A stretch of 64,000 nucleotides of DNA from Aphelocoma coerulescens (Eukaryota; Chordata; Aves; Passeriformes; Corvidae). The notes under the pieces were generated by a model, which did not search any database, was not told the origin of the DNA, and saw only the letters and a program-made list of their open reading frames with translations. Shown one piece after another: positions 47,199-57,835 of this stretch. The stretch covers positions 62,001 to 126,000 of the forward strand of contig NW_027183586.1 of NCBI RefSeq assembly GCF_041296385.1, in the 5' to 3' direction. Made by a program: the position numbers and the translations under genes. Numbering within the stretch: position 1 is the first letter of the stretch; each line of letters starts with the position of its first letter.

Positions 47199-49466
47199 GG
47201 CTCTCCTGGGAGCCACGGGTCACAAAGCACCGTGGGCTCTGTGCAGCCCCGCTGTGTCACAATGGCCGCTGGCTTCCACGAGCCCCCGCAGTGTCCCAGT
47301 GGGCCCCGTGGCTTTAGGAGTGGGTGGCTGGGAGTTGGTGCCAGCGGCTGGGGGAGCAGCAGCAGGGACTGTGTGTGGACAGTGCCATGGCCACTTGTGT
47401 GGCCACTGGTGTCTCTGTGCCAGGCACAGCCGTGGTGTGTAACACCGGCTCTGGGTCCTTTGGCTGTGCAGGTGGCAGTCACGGCCTGGAGCAGGGCTGC
47501 TCCCGGGGGACAGCCTGGGGCAGGAGGCTGCTGGAGATTCATTCCCCACACTCCTTGTCATGAGGTGCTCAGAGTGATTGGAAAGGCTGTTGGCAGCAGG
47601 CAGTTCTCTGGGTTCAAGCTGTGGAGCTGTCAGCGGGAATGCAAAGGCCAAGCTGGTGAGCCTTTTGTCCTGGTGCCTTTAGTGTGTGAGCAGTCCCTGG
47701 TGCCGTTGTCTTTGGATCCTGAGTGTGGGAGAGGCAAGGCTTAGGATGGTGCGTAGAGCTGAGAAGGAAAGTGCCGAGAGCAGCGTGTGTGCTGCTGCTT
47801 TGAGGGGTGCAGTTGAAGTTGTAGGCAGCAAGAGCTTTCTCAGCTGGCCCTTTTGTGAGCTCTGCTTTTGCCAGATGACTTCCATCTTACCCTCTTACCA
47901 TCTTAGCCTCTCATTTTTGCATATCCCAAACCCCCTTCCAAACATCCAGCAGCTGCTTGTAAAGAAGAAGTCCTAGAACAAAAAGCCAGTGCTGCCTTTC
48001 ATAGCCCCTTTGCTGTCTATGAAGTAGAGGAAAGAAGCTAGTGAGACGCACTTTCTTTCTCAACTCCATAGAGCGCATCCTTCTCTCAAGGTGGCAGAGT
48101 CCTTGGCGGAAGTGAAGCATCTGCAGCTGCAGTTCAGACTGAGAGATGTGCCAGGACAGGAAACATTTGCTGACCTTCCCTGTTCCCTGTGCAACATGAT
48201 TCTCGCATCCCAGTCACTTTCACATACCTTCGGTATCCCTGAGTCCAAGCAGCTAAAGCTCACAGAGACAGAAGTGTCAGGAAGGAAAACGTTGCAAAAG
48301 CACCCCCTTCTCTTATCAGCATATAAATTGTGCACAACAGGCTGCGGCACCGAACCTTCCTTCTCAGATAGACATGCCATCACACTTTTCACTCTTGCAG
48401 CTCGGTTGAAAAGCTCCAGCAGCTGCTCCCGCAATAGCAAAAGGTTCTAGAAGTGAAAGCCAGTTTGGGGCTGCACCTTCTCCTTGCCGCATGTAAGCCA
48501 CACCAAACTCCCTGATGCACTCTGTCCTCCCCTTCTCAAAGGAGTAGACGGTGGCATCAGGACACACCTGTGTCCCAGCAGCTGGGTGCCCAGCCGGGAG
48601 CAGGAGCAGGGCTGGGGCTGCTCCCAAAGTTGCCCCGCCCCAATGCCAGAGCCGGACATATGCTGAGGGGGGGCTGGATCAGGCTTTATTGTCCAGCTGC
48701 ATGCCAGGAGTGAGCACAAAATCTACCTGCATTCTCTGCAGCATGCCATCCTGGAGCAGAGCCATTGCCAAAGGAAGCCGTGAGCCCGTGCCAAGCCAGT
48801 GCCGGAGTGGGATCCTAGCAGCACCTGTGGAAGCCGGGAGAGAGGAGCCCACCTGGAGCAGGTTCGTGCAGGATTAATCATCCCGTGGCTTCCCACCAGG
48901 GTCCTGTTGCTTCCAAAAGGCCCCACAGTGTCACTGTGGCCCCTCGGTTCCACCAGGTTCCATAGCGTCACTGTGGTGCCCAGGGTTCCGTCAGCTTCGC
49001 CAGCATCCCCACGGTCTGCAGAGCTCCCCGAGCTTCTGTGGTGTCACAGTGGAGGCAGGGTTGCATCAGGTTCCATAGCATCAGCACGGTCTCCAGGGCT
49101 CCCAGAGGTTCTGTGGTGTCACAGTGGAGGCAGGGTTGCATCAGGTTCCATAGCATCACCACAGTCTCCAGGGCTCCCTGAGCTTCTGTGGTGTCACAGT
49201 GGAGGCAGGGTTGCATCAGGTTCCATAGCATCAGCACGGTCTCCAGGGCTCCCAGAGGTTCTGTGGTGTCACAGAGGAGGCAGGGTTGCATCAGGTTCCA
49301 TAGCATCACCACGGTCTCCAGGGCTCCAAGAGCTTCTGTGGTGTCACAGAGGAGGCAGGGTTGCATCAGGTTCCATAGCATCAGCACGGTCTCCAGGGCT
49401 CCCCTGAGCTTCTGTGGTGGTGTCACAGAGGAGCCAGGCTTCCTTGTAGTTCCCCAGCATCACAAA
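47199..49466. repeat. Satellite unit U19 (left flank of ERV copy 2)
   Basis: 2,268 bp. Variant string C/C/G/T/GG/G/G/T with TTCCATAG, the full pattern of U9. It ends in the ACAAA that precedes ERV copy 2. Confidence 0.93.
49462..49466. repeat. ERV copy 2 target-site duplication, left
   Basis: ACAAA at the same unit position as for copy 1. Confidence 0.9.
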
Positions 49467-50298
49467 TGTCGAAATTGATGGCGATGATGGTGATGAGGGT
49501 GTGGGTTCGGTCGGGCCCGGCTGGAGATGGACGGCGACGAGAGATCTCTATAAGCAGGTCTTTGGAGCATGCAGTTTATTGCAGAGGGCGTGGGTACAGG
49601 GGCACTGCTTAGAGCTGCCAGCTGCAGCTCCAAGCAGGCCCAAGGTGTAAGAGAGGGAGAGAGAGTGAGCGAGAGAGCTAGAGCAAGAGGCTGAGAGCTA
49701 AGAGTGTAAAGAGCAAGAGAGACAAACTAAGAGGAGAGCTGAATTAAGAGGAAGAAGAAGAGCAAGAGAGTTACTAAGAGAGCTACTAAGAGGAGAAGAG
49801 CATTACTAAGAGAGCTACTAAGAGAGTTACTAAGAGCGTTACTAAGAGGAGAAGAGCATTACTAAGAGGAGAGGAGTTAAGAGAGCGAGGAGCTTGTTAC
49901 AATACAATAAATCATCTTCTGTAGTGAATATTCTAATTCTCAGTAGCCAATCTAATACAAGGTACAAATCCTATAGCATTTACATACAGCCTATAAGAGT
50001 TCTTACATTACCATAGAGTGTTACATTTTAACTTCTAAAAACTACTCTTTGGACCCCTTCTGCTGAGCTAGTAGGGTCTGCTCTGACCCTTGGACCTGTC
50101 TGCAAGCAGAGGGTATTGTTCAATCAAGAGGGGATTACCTTCAGCCGGCTATACCATTGTTTTCCAGTTGTTCAGTAACTAAGACTCTATATCTCAAAGA
50201 TGGCCTTCATTTCGATGTCGCTCACAGTTTTCATATTCCCAGAATCTTTTGTTAGGCAATCATATTTATAAGGCTTTCCTGTTTCATCTTCCCCAACA
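49467..50298 (-). repeat. 3' LTR of ERV copy 2
   Basis: 832 bp, TG...CA ends, poly(A) signal at 49575-49580. It appears identical to the other three LTRs in the window. Confidence 0.93.
49575..49580 (-). promoter_or_regulatory. Poly(A) signal in 3' LTR, copy 2
   Basis: AATAAA on the minus strand at the same LTR position as in copy 1. Confidence 0.7.
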
Positions 50299-51545
50299 TC
50301 TCCCCCGTTCTGATGAACAACTAAGATATTAGATACAGTCCTACTCGTTATTTTTTGCACACACTGAAGCATACAAGGTACTGCTACTAAAACTATAATT
50401 ATTACTACTAGAATAATCAAGCCTATTTTACAGAGTTCCCTTAGCCAAGGTGCAAAGCTCCAATCATCAAACAAACTGTCCAGCCAAGACGGGTCATCTG
50501 TTCTAATTTGGTTAGCTAGATCCTTTAGGTTTTGTAGCTGTTTGTGAATGGAAACAGAATGATCGGATAAGTTCATACAGCATAATCCTTCAAAATCTTC
50601 ACAGCCGTGCCCATGTGCTAATAAAAGATAATCAACGGCAGCTCTATTTTGTAAAGTGGCATGTCTGACTGCCTCTTCATCGGTTAACAGATCACTGATC
50701 ATAGTAGAGGTGGCATTTACCTCCTTGCTGAGCCAACATCCCAACTTGTTTAACTGTTTTAAAGCAATTGAGGAGCTTAACTGAGGTAGAAAAATGCTTG
50801 CAACAATTGATTTTCCAGAGTTCCAAGGGTGGAAGTCACTATCACAGTCACTATCGTACTGATGTCCCCAGGAAGATCTGATCTTTCTGCTTTTCTTTTT
50901 GATTACCTCTTTGACACTGGGAGCAATAATTGTAAGTTGTCCCAGAGCACAAGGGCCACCATCTATTTTTGAAGGTATACCTTGCCAGGCCCTGTCTCCA
51001 CAGATGAGCCAAATTCCTCTGGGGAATCGAATAGGAAGTTTGCTAAAACGATCTGCATGAGGTTCGTCATATATAAGAAGCTTAACTTGACTACACCAAG
51101 AAGTTACATTGCTATAAGCTGGGTGATATGGGGTAACATTTAAATGGGGACCGTTTTCTCCTTGAAAGTGAAAGAAATAGCAGGTATCCATAGTTAACGA
51201 ACCTAGGATTTCTAGCTCTTGAAGGTCAGATTTATCAATTTTAGAATTATCAATATAAGTTTGGTGTCTATGGCTGGGAGTTGGAGATACATGATGATCG
51301 TCATATGGCCAATACTTATCAAGAGTAATATTATCAAAACCTTCTGGAAGAGGTACTCCAACTAAACAGGTTGAAAAAGGTTTGTCAGGGCTTGTGTCAG
51401 ATAGACAGATGGTATCGGAGCCTGCGGATTTGGCTAAAGCAACCCAGACATTTGTCTTTGGTTGATTCACAGGTAAAGCTTCACTACAAAAACTAAAACA
51501 AAAGAATAAAAGCAACATGCACGCGCGCAAATGAGAAAACTCCAT
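50187..51545 (-). CDS. env: Envelope glycoprotein precursor, ERV copy 2 (452 codons, open)
   Basis: The deduced protein appears identical to that of copy 1, with the same signal peptide, R-x-x-R site, C234-C270 loop, LQNRAA and C-x6-CC motifs, membrane span and tail. The ATG is at 51545 and the stop at 50187-50189; the final 36 codons run into the 3' LTR. It starts 55 nt after the fused gag-integrase frame ends. The absence of any coding difference between the copies fits recent duplication and is not by itself evidence of selection. Confidence 0.9.
   Translation of the reverse strand: MEFSHLRACMLLLFFCFSFCSEALPVNQPKTNVWVALAKSAGSDTICLSDTSPDKPFSTCLVGVPLPEGFDNITLDKYWPYDDHHVSPTPSHRHQTYIDNSKIDKSDLQELEILGSLTMDTCYFFHFQGENGPHLNVTPYHPAYSNVTSWCSQVKLLIYDEPHADRFSKLPIRFPRGIWLICGDRAWQGIPSKIDGGPCALGQLTIIAPSVKEVIKKKSRKIRSSWGHQYDSDCDSDFHPWNSGKSIVASIFLPQLSSSIALKQLNKLGCWLSKEVNATSTMISDLLTDEEAVRHATLQNRAAVDYLLLAHGHGCEDFEGLCCMNLSDHSVSIHKQLQNLKDLANQIRTDDPSWLDSLFDDWSFAPWLRELCKIGLIILVVIIIVLVAVPCMLQCVQKITSRTVSNILVVHQNGGDVGEDETGKPYKYDCLTKDSGNMKTVSDIEMKAIFEI
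50299..50306 (-). promoter_or_regulatory. Polypurine tract, ERV copy 2
   Basis: GGGGGAGA in the sense strand beside the 3' LTR and within the envelope frame. Confidence 0.8.
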
Positions 51546-51599
51546 TCTTTTCTTGAGCTGTTTTTGGCAGATCACTTTCTTCTGGTGATTCTGCGCAGT

Positions 51600-54110
51600 T
51601 CAGGTCTGGGTGCTTGCTTCCTGGCTTCCACTTGCAGAGTCACTGGCTGGTGTGGTGGCATCAGCAGGCTTTGATGCGAGGTATGGCTTCACGTTTTTTG
51701 CTGGAACCCACTTGATTCCTTCACCTGTGGAAACACATGCAAACCCCTTCCCCCACATTATAAGATTGTATGGTCCTTCTATTTTTCCTGAGTCTAGATT
51801 TTTAATCAAAACTGGGGGGCGCTCTTTCAGTTTTGCTTTTTTGTTGTTCAAAAAATGTCTATAAATGGGGGGATCAGGCTCTTCTGCAGAGCTATTCAAA
51901 AAATTGTAAACATACAAAGCCTTGTTCAACCTCCTTTGAGGTGTATCCTGGACTTCTCCCCCTCTCTGTTGATCTAAAATGCGTTTTAGGGTTTGATGTG
52001 TTCTTTTTAGGGTACTTTTTAGCAGTTGTTTAAGATACGGTGAGCAAATACCACTATCTCTTACAGCCCTTCTTAGTTCTTTAATTTCGTGAGTGGGGAT
52101 GGGAACCCACGTTTTGGGACTGTCAGGCTGTTGGCTAGCTATCACAGGCTTAGCTAATAGACTTTCATCTTTACAGCTTTGGAGTCTTATTTCATGCCAA
52201 TCTGTTAATTGAGAATAATCTGAGCACTTTGGAGGATTTTTTGATTCAGAAAGTAGCGCTAACAAACTCTCAGAACTCGTTTTCTCCTTATGGGTTGCAA
52301 GATCCCAGCCGCTCGCTGGCGGGACTCTGGGGCTCATTGCAAACAAATCTGGCTGCTTTTCAGGGTTTCCTGGTGTTAGATTTAAAGCATCAGCTCGGGC
52401 AGAGCGGCTCTCCGTCTTCCCTGCCACTGGAGCTGCACCACTGCCCTCCGTTCCCCCCCTGTTTGCGGCTTGTGAGGCGAGGCTGAGCTGCGCGGAGGGA
52501 TGTTGCTGGGCGGCGGTAGCCGAGGGATACAGCTGTGCGGTGCCGGAGGGCCCCGGCGGGGGCGGCGATGGCACTGCCGATCTCCGCGGTGGCGGGCGAG
52601 GAGGCGGGGGGGCCGCGAGCAACCGGCTCCGCGGCAGCGGGCGAGGGGGTGCGGGTGGCTCTATTGAAGGCGAGGTGAAAGCCGTGGGGGGCGGTGGCGG
52701 AGCTAGTTCCGTGAGCAGTGCTGTGGTTGGAGAAGTGTGAGCGTGCGTGGGTTGCGCCATCAGGTCAACGTGGCGGACTGTGATGGCCGCTGTCTGTGTG
52801 TCGGGGAGAGCGGGAGGTGGCAGGGCTGTCCCGTCGGCAGGAGACGATCCCGGGGCTGCGGGAGGCGGGAGGGCCGGCGTGGAGGCGGCGGGAGTATGTT
52901 GCGGTGGGGCCATGGCGAACGGTGGGCCAGTCGGCGGCTGGACCGCGGCGTGCTGCCGCTGGGAGTTTGCAGGCTGGGCTGGTGTGGCTGCCGGCGCGGC
53001 GGTGCCAGGAGACGGGGCTGGAGCAGCGGCAGGCACGGGAGAGGCAGCAGCCATCTGTGTAGGCGCTGCAGCGCCGGCACCAGGTGGCTGGCGGGGCTGG
53101 GGCGCTCCGTGTCCCGCGGACGGGACGTTGACCACCACCGGCGCCGTGTGGGTGGCGGCGAGGGGGACCTGGGGGGCTGGAAGAAGGGTCGCCGCCTGGC
53201 TTTGCGGGGGGCCGGCTATGATGGTGGCTACAGCCATAACAGGCGCGGCTAGGGGAGCGGTAGGACCCGTAGGTGGCTGGGGAGCAGCCGCTGGCCCCGC
53301 GGGGCTATCGGCGGGGGGCGGGGCCGCGAAGGCGCTGGCGGACGGGGTGGGAGGAGCGAGGGACGGGGCCGCGAAGACGCTGGAGCCGAGGGCGGGGACC
53401 GCGGGAGCCGGGGCAGCAGGGAGGAACGGGATGGGGGGGGCGGGGATGGGGGGAGCGGTGGAGGGGGTCGTAGGGTCCGGTGGGACAGGGGTGACGGCTG
53501 CCAGGACAGCGGGGGCGGGGGGCGGGGCGGCACGAGTCAGTCGGACCGCGGCTACCGGAGCCGCGAGAGGCGGGACAGCAGGGACTAACGGGACCGTGGG
53601 GGTGGAGATGACGGGGGCGGTGGGGGGGGCGGTGGAGTCCGGTGGGGCAGGGGTGACCGGTGCAGGGACCGCGGGGGGGTGGGGCGGGGCGGCACGAGAC
53701 AGCTGGACCGCGGGTACCGGAGCCGTGAGGTCCGGCGGCGGGGCGGGGGCCGTGCCCGGTTGCAGGCTCGCGGCGGCAAGGGGCGGGCTCGCAGCAGGAG
53801 CGGGACCCGGCGAGGTGGCTGCTGCGGGCGGCGCCTTCGCAGCAAACAGCTCCACGAGCGCTCTGCAAGCCGGGACCAGCTCCGCGGCAGCCCAATCCCG
53901 GCGGGAGATATTATTAAAGAGTTTAACCCGAACTGTGTCCCAGAAGTCTCTTGTAAAGACGGCTGAACGGTCAGCATTTGGGAAATTAATCAGAGTCCAT
54001 TCTAAGAGGTTTTTTAGCTCCTGTTTAGGTAATTGACTTGGACCGGAGCTTAGTAAGTACTTAAGTTGTTTATAGAGATGTCTGTCATGGGCAGAGTGAG
54101 TTTGTCCCAT
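51600..54110 (-). CDS. Fused matrix - Ala/Pro-rich - capsid N-term - integrase C-term frame (836 codons), ERV copy 2
   Basis: One open frame from ATG 54110 to TGA at 51600. Residues 1-92 are a matrix-like domain with N-myristoylation signal MGQTHS. About 93-560 is Ala/Pro-rich low complexity, including two tandem ~54-residue repeats (about 137-190 and 191-244) and two PTAP tetrapeptides (163-166 and 283-286), which resemble retroviral late-budding motifs but may be chance. About 655-697 resembles the start of a capsid domain (PVIA..., KELRRAV, SPYLKQLL). From about 697 it continues as the end of the integrase core (THQTLK, TPQRRLN) and the C-terminal domain (IEGPYNLIMWGKG, WVPAKNVKPY) to about 811, then a Ser/Ala tail. 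The integrase piece lacks its catalytic acidic residues and zinc domain, so no integration activity is expected. The frame probably arose by an internal deletion that happened to stay in phase. Confidence 0.85.
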   Translation of the reverse strand: MGQTHSAHDRHLYKQLKYLLSSGPSQLPKQELKNLLEWTLINFPNADRSAVFTRDFWDTVRVKLFNNISRRDWAAAELVPACRALVELFAAKAPPAAATSPGPAPAASPPLAAASLQPGTAPAPPPDLTAPVPAVQLSRAAPPHPPAVPAPVTPAPPDSTAPPTAPVISTPTVPLVPAVPPLAAPVAAVRLTRAAPPPAPAVLAAVTPVPPDPTTPSTAPPIPAPPIPFLPAAPAPAVPALGSSVFAAPSLAPPTPSASAFAAPPPADSPAGPAAAPQPPTGPTAPLAAPVMAVATIIAGPPQSQAATLLPAPQVPLAATHTAPVVVNVPSAGHGAPQPRQPPGAGAAAPTQMAAASPVPAAAPAPSPGTAAPAATPAQPANSQRQHAAVQPPTGPPFAMAPPQHTPAASTPALPPPAAPGSSPADGTALPPPALPDTQTAAITVRHVDLMAQPTHAHTSPTTALLTELAPPPPPTAFTSPSIEPPAPPRPLPRSRLLAAPPPPRPPPRRSAVPSPPPPGPSGTAQLYPSATAAQQHPSAQLSLASQAANRGGTEGSGAAPVAGKTESRSARADALNLTPGNPEKQPDLFAMSPRVPPASGWDLATHKEKTSSESLLALLSESKNPPKCSDYSQLTDWHEIRLQSCKDESLLAKPVIASQQPDSPKTWVPIPTHEIKELRRAVRDSGICSPYLKQLLKSTLKRTHQTLKRILDQQRGGEVQDTPQRRLNKALYVYNFLNSSAEEPDPPIYRHFLNNKKAKLKERPPVLIKNLDSGKIEGPYNLIMWGKGFACVSTGEGIKWVPAKNVKPYLASKPADATTPASDSASGSQEASTQT

Positions 54111-54124
54111 TATTGACCAGTATG

Positions 54125-54134
54125 ATACTCACCT
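54125..54134 (-). promoter_or_regulatory. Major splice donor, ERV copy 2
   Basis: AG|GTGAGTAT in the sense strand just before the gag ATG, as in copy 1. Confidence 0.75.
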
Positions 54135-54234
54135 AGATGTCGCAGGGGGCAGGGTCCTTAATCAGAAGTCCGTCGTGGGGGGCTGGCCAGGCTCTCCACA
54201 CGGCGCTCAGGACGCTGCTGTCGGGTCCCTCCTC

Positions 54235-54643
54235 AGAGCTCCGGTTTCAGGCGTCGCTTGGCAACGGCTTTCCGTGCTCGGGACCTCGCAGGTGTCTCCA
54301 CTCAGAGCTCCAGCGCGGGCGGTGCTGAGCAATACCCGCCTGTGCTCGGGCGCGCGGCTGGATCCCTCCTAAGAGCTCCGGTCTGCACTGCTTAGCAGCG
54401 TGTCCGTGCTCGAGGGGTACCACGGCAAACTTCCTCAAAGAGCTCCAGGTAACCGCTGCGCAGCAGTGGCCGTCTGTGCTCGAGGACTGCCAGGCAATTT
54501 CCTCCCTCCGAGAGCTCCAGGTAATTGCTACGAAGTAACGGCTCCCCGTGCTCGAGGGCTGCCTCAGCAGAGTTATAGAGCTCCGGCTTTTACGCTGCGC
54601 AGCAACGGTATGCCGTGCTCACGACACGTTCCAGGTGGCTATA
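54235..54643 (-). repeat. Six degenerate 66-72-bp repeats in the retroviral leader, copy 2
   Basis: Same array as in copy 1, with AGAGCTCC at 54235, 54304, 54373, 54439, 54511 and 54577, and GCTGCGCAGC palindromes at 54455-54464 and 54594-54603. Confidence 0.75.
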
Positions 54644-54710
54644 ACTGGTCTTTTAGTTACCGTCCATGGCGAAGTCTCTCACAGGTGGAAGAAGCTGAAT
54701 CAGGCCTTCA

Positions 54711-54727
54711 CTCACGTTTGGGCGCCA
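54711..54727 (-). promoter_or_regulatory. Primer binding site, lysine-tRNA type, copy 2
   Basis: TGGCGCCCAAACGTGAG in the sense strand, three bases after the 5' LTR; identical to copy 1. Confidence 0.8.
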
Positions 54728-54730
54728 GTT

Positions 54731-55562
54731 TGTCGAAATTGATGGCGATGATGGTGATGAGGGTGTGGGTTCGGTCGGGCCCGGCTGGAGATGGACGGCG
54801 ACGAGAGATCTCTATAAGCAGGTCTTTGGAGCATGCAGTTTATTGCAGAGGGCGTGGGTACAGGGGCACTGCTTAGAGCTGCCAGCTGCAGCTCCAAGCA
54901 GGCCCAAGGTGTAAGAGAGGGAGAGAGAGTGAGCGAGAGAGCTAGAGCAAGAGGCTGAGAGCTAAGAGTGTAAAGAGCAAGAGAGACAAACTAAGAGGAG
55001 AGCTGAATTAAGAGGAAGAAGAAGAGCAAGAGAGTTACTAAGAGAGCTACTAAGAGGAGAAGAGCATTACTAAGAGAGCTACTAAGAGAGTTACTAAGAG
55101 CGTTACTAAGAGGAGAAGAGCATTACTAAGAGGAGAGGAGTTAAGAGAGCGAGGAGCTTGTTACAATACAATAAATCATCTTCTGTAGTGAATATTCTAA
55201 TTCTCAGTAGCCAATCTAATACAAGGTACAAATCCTATAGCATTTACATACAGCCTATAAGAGTTCTTACATTACCATAGAGTGTTACATTTTAACTTCT
55301 AAAAACTACTCTTTGGACCCCTTCTGCTGAGCTAGTAGGGTCTGCTCTGACCCTTGGACCTGTCTGCAAGCAGAGGGTATTGTTCAATCAAGAGGGGATT
55401 ACCTTCAGCCGGCTATACCATTGTTTTCCAGTTGTTCAGTAACTAAGACTCTATATCTCAAAGATGGCCTTCATTTCGATGTCGCTCACAGTTTTCATAT
55501 TCCCAGAATCTTTTGTTAGGCAATCATATTTATAAGGCTTTCCTGTTTCATCTTCCCCAACA
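54731..55562 (-). repeat. 5' LTR of ERV copy 2
   Basis: 832 bp, TG...CA ends, apparently identical to the 3' LTR at 49467-50298. Confidence 0.93.
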
Positions 55563-55567
55563 ACAAA
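55563..55567. repeat. ERV copy 2 target-site duplication, right
   Basis: ACAAA, matching 49462-49466 and both sides of copy 1. Confidence 0.9.
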
Positions 55568-57835
55568 GGCTCACCTGGGAGCCACGGGTCACAAAGCACC
55601 GTGGGCTCTGTGCAGCCCCGCTGTGTCACAATGGCCGCTGGCTTCCACGAGCCCCCGCAGTGTCCCAGTGGGCCCCGTGGCTTTAGGAGTGGGTGGCTGG
55701 GAGTTGGTGCCAGCGGCTGGGGGAGCAGCAGCAGGGACTGTGTGTGGACAGTGCCATGGCCACTTGTGTGGCCACTGGTGTCTCTGTGCCAGGCACAGCC
55801 GTGGTGTGTAACACCGGCTCTGGGTCCTTTGGCTGTGCAGGTGGCAGTCACGGCCTGGAGCAGGGCTGCTCCCGGGGGACAGCCTGGGGCAGGAGGCTGC
55901 TGGAGATTCATTCCCCACACTCCTTGTCATGAGGTGCTCAGAGTGATTGGAAAGGCTGTTGGCAGCAGGCAGTTCTCTGGGTTCAAGCTGTGGAGCTGTC
56001 AGCGGGAATGCAAAGGCCAAGCTGGTGAGCCTTTTGTCCTGGTGCCTTTAGTGTGTGAGCAGTCCCTGGTGCCGTTGTCTTTGGATCCTGAGTGTGGGAG
56101 AGGCAAGGCTTAGGATGGTGCGTAGAGCTGAGAAGGAAAGTGCCGAGAGCAGCATGTGTGCTGCTGCTTTGAGGGGTGCAGTTGAAGTTGTAGGCAGCAA
56201 GAGCTTTCACAGCTGGCCCTTTTGTGAGCTCTGCTTTTGCCAGATGACTTCCATCTTACCCTCTTACCATCTTAGCCTCTCATTTTTGCATATCCCAAAC
56301 CCCCTTCCAAACATCCAGCAGCTGCTTGTAAAGAAGAAGTCCTAGAACAAAAAGCCAGTGCTGCCTTTCATAGCCCCTTTGCTGTCTATGAAGTAGAGGA
56401 AAGAAGCTAGTGAGACGCACTTTCTTTCTCAACTCCATAGAGCGCATCCTTCTCTCAAGGTGGCAGAGTCCTTGGCGGAAGTGAAGCATCTGCAGCTGCA
56501 GTTCAGACTGAGAGATGTGCCAGGACAGGAAACATTTGCTGACCTTCCCTGTTCCCTGTGCAACATGATTCTCGCATCCCAGTCACTTTCACATACCTTC
56601 GGTATCCCTGAGTCCAAGCAGCTAAAGCTCACAGAGACAGAAGTGTCAGGAAGGAAAACGTTCCAAAAGCACCCCCTTCTCTTATCAGCATATAAATTGT
56701 GCACAACAGGCTGCGGCACCGAACCTTCCTTCTCAGATAGACATGCCATCACACTTTTCACTCTTGCAGCTCGGTTGAAAAGCTCCAGCAGCTGCTCCCG
56801 CAATAGCAAAAGGTTCTAGAAGTGAAAGCCAGTTTGGGGCTGCACCTTCTCCTTGCCGCATGTAAGCCACACCAAACTCCCTGATGCACTCTGTCCTCCC
56901 CTTCTCAAAGGAGTAGACGGTGGCATCAGGACACACCTGTGTCCCAGCAGCTGGGTGCCCAGCCGGGAGCAGGAGCAGGGCTGGGGCTGCTCCCAAAGTT
57001 GCCCCGCCCCAATGCCAGAGCCGGACATATGCTGAGGGGGGGCTGGATCAGGCTTTATTGTCCAGCTGCATGCCAGGAGTGAGCACAAAATCTACCTGCA
57101 TTCTCTGCAGCATGCCATCCTGGAGCAGAGCCATTGCCAAAGGAAGCCGTGAGCCCGTGCCAAGCCAGTGCCGGAGTGGGATCCTAGCAGCACCTGTGGA
57201 AGCCGGGAGAGAGGAGCCCACCTGGAGCAGGTTCGTGCAGGATTAATCATCCCGTGGCTTCCCACCAGGGTCCTGTTGCTTCCAAAAGGCCCCACAGCGT
57301 CACTGTGGCCCCTCGGTTCCACCAGGTTCCATAGCGTCACTGTGGTGCCCAGGGTTCCGTCAGCTTCGCCAGCATCCCCACGGTCTGCAGAGCTCCCCGA
57401 GCTTCTGTGGTGTCACAGTGGAGGCAGGGTTGCATCAGGTTCCATAGCATCAGCACGGTCTCCAGGGCTCCCAGAGGTTCTGTGGTGTCACAGTGGAGGC
57501 AGGGTTGCATCAGGTTCCATAGCATCACCACAGTCTCCAGGGCTCCCTGAGCTTCTGTGGTGTCACAGTGGAGGCAGGGTTGCATCAGGTTCCATAGCAT
57601 CAGCACGGTCTGCAGAGCTCCCAGAGGTTCTGTGGTGTCACAGAGGAGGCAGGGTTGCATCAGGTTCCATAGCATCACCACGGTCTCCAGGGCTCCAAGA
57701 GCTTCTGTGGTGTCACAGAGGAGGCAGGGTTGCATCAGGTTCAATAGCATCAGCACGGTCTCCAGGGCTCCCCTGAGCTTCTGTGGTGGTGTCACAGAGG
57801 AGCCAGGCTTCCTTGTAGTTCCCCAGCATCACAAA
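55568..57835. repeat. Satellite unit U20 (right flank of ERV copy 2)
   Basis: 2,268 bp. Variant string C/C/A/A/GG/C/G/C. It shares GGCTCACC (A at 55573) only with U10, but has AAACGTTCC where U10 has AAACATTCC. Its GGTCTGCAGAGC sub-repeat follows the U11 form. It looks like a U10 head joined to a U11-type tail. Confidence 0.93.

Larger units (their letters stand above)
26787..49466. repeat. Macrosatellite block 2 (units U10-U19)
   Basis: Exactly ten units of 2,268 bp lie between the two ERV copies, in the same phase and orientation as block 1. With one ERV and one 5-bp target duplication they make the 28,787-bp spacing of the two insertions. The block contains no supported gene. Units next to ERV copy 1 (U10-U14) carry variants not seen in block 1, while U17-U19 resemble U9 in their last sub-repeats. 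Confidence 0.95.
49467..55562 (-). mobile_element. Endogenous retrovirus copy 2, internally deleted (6,096 bp)
   Basis: Same structure, orientation, ends and internal deletion as copy 1, starting 28,787 bp further on. It is six bases shorter. Three differences were seen by eye: a 6-bp deletion at about 53115, G at 52754 and C at 52878. Same unit position, same target duplication and shared flanking variants mean it is a duplicate of copy 1 (or the reverse), not a second insertion. It carries the unbroken fused gag-integrase frame and an open envelope gene. Confidence 0.95.

Noticed and set aside
49467..55562. Two independent ERV insertions into the same satellite hotspot
   Set aside because: Identical base position, target duplication, internal deletion and linked flanking variants make duplication of one insertion far more likely.
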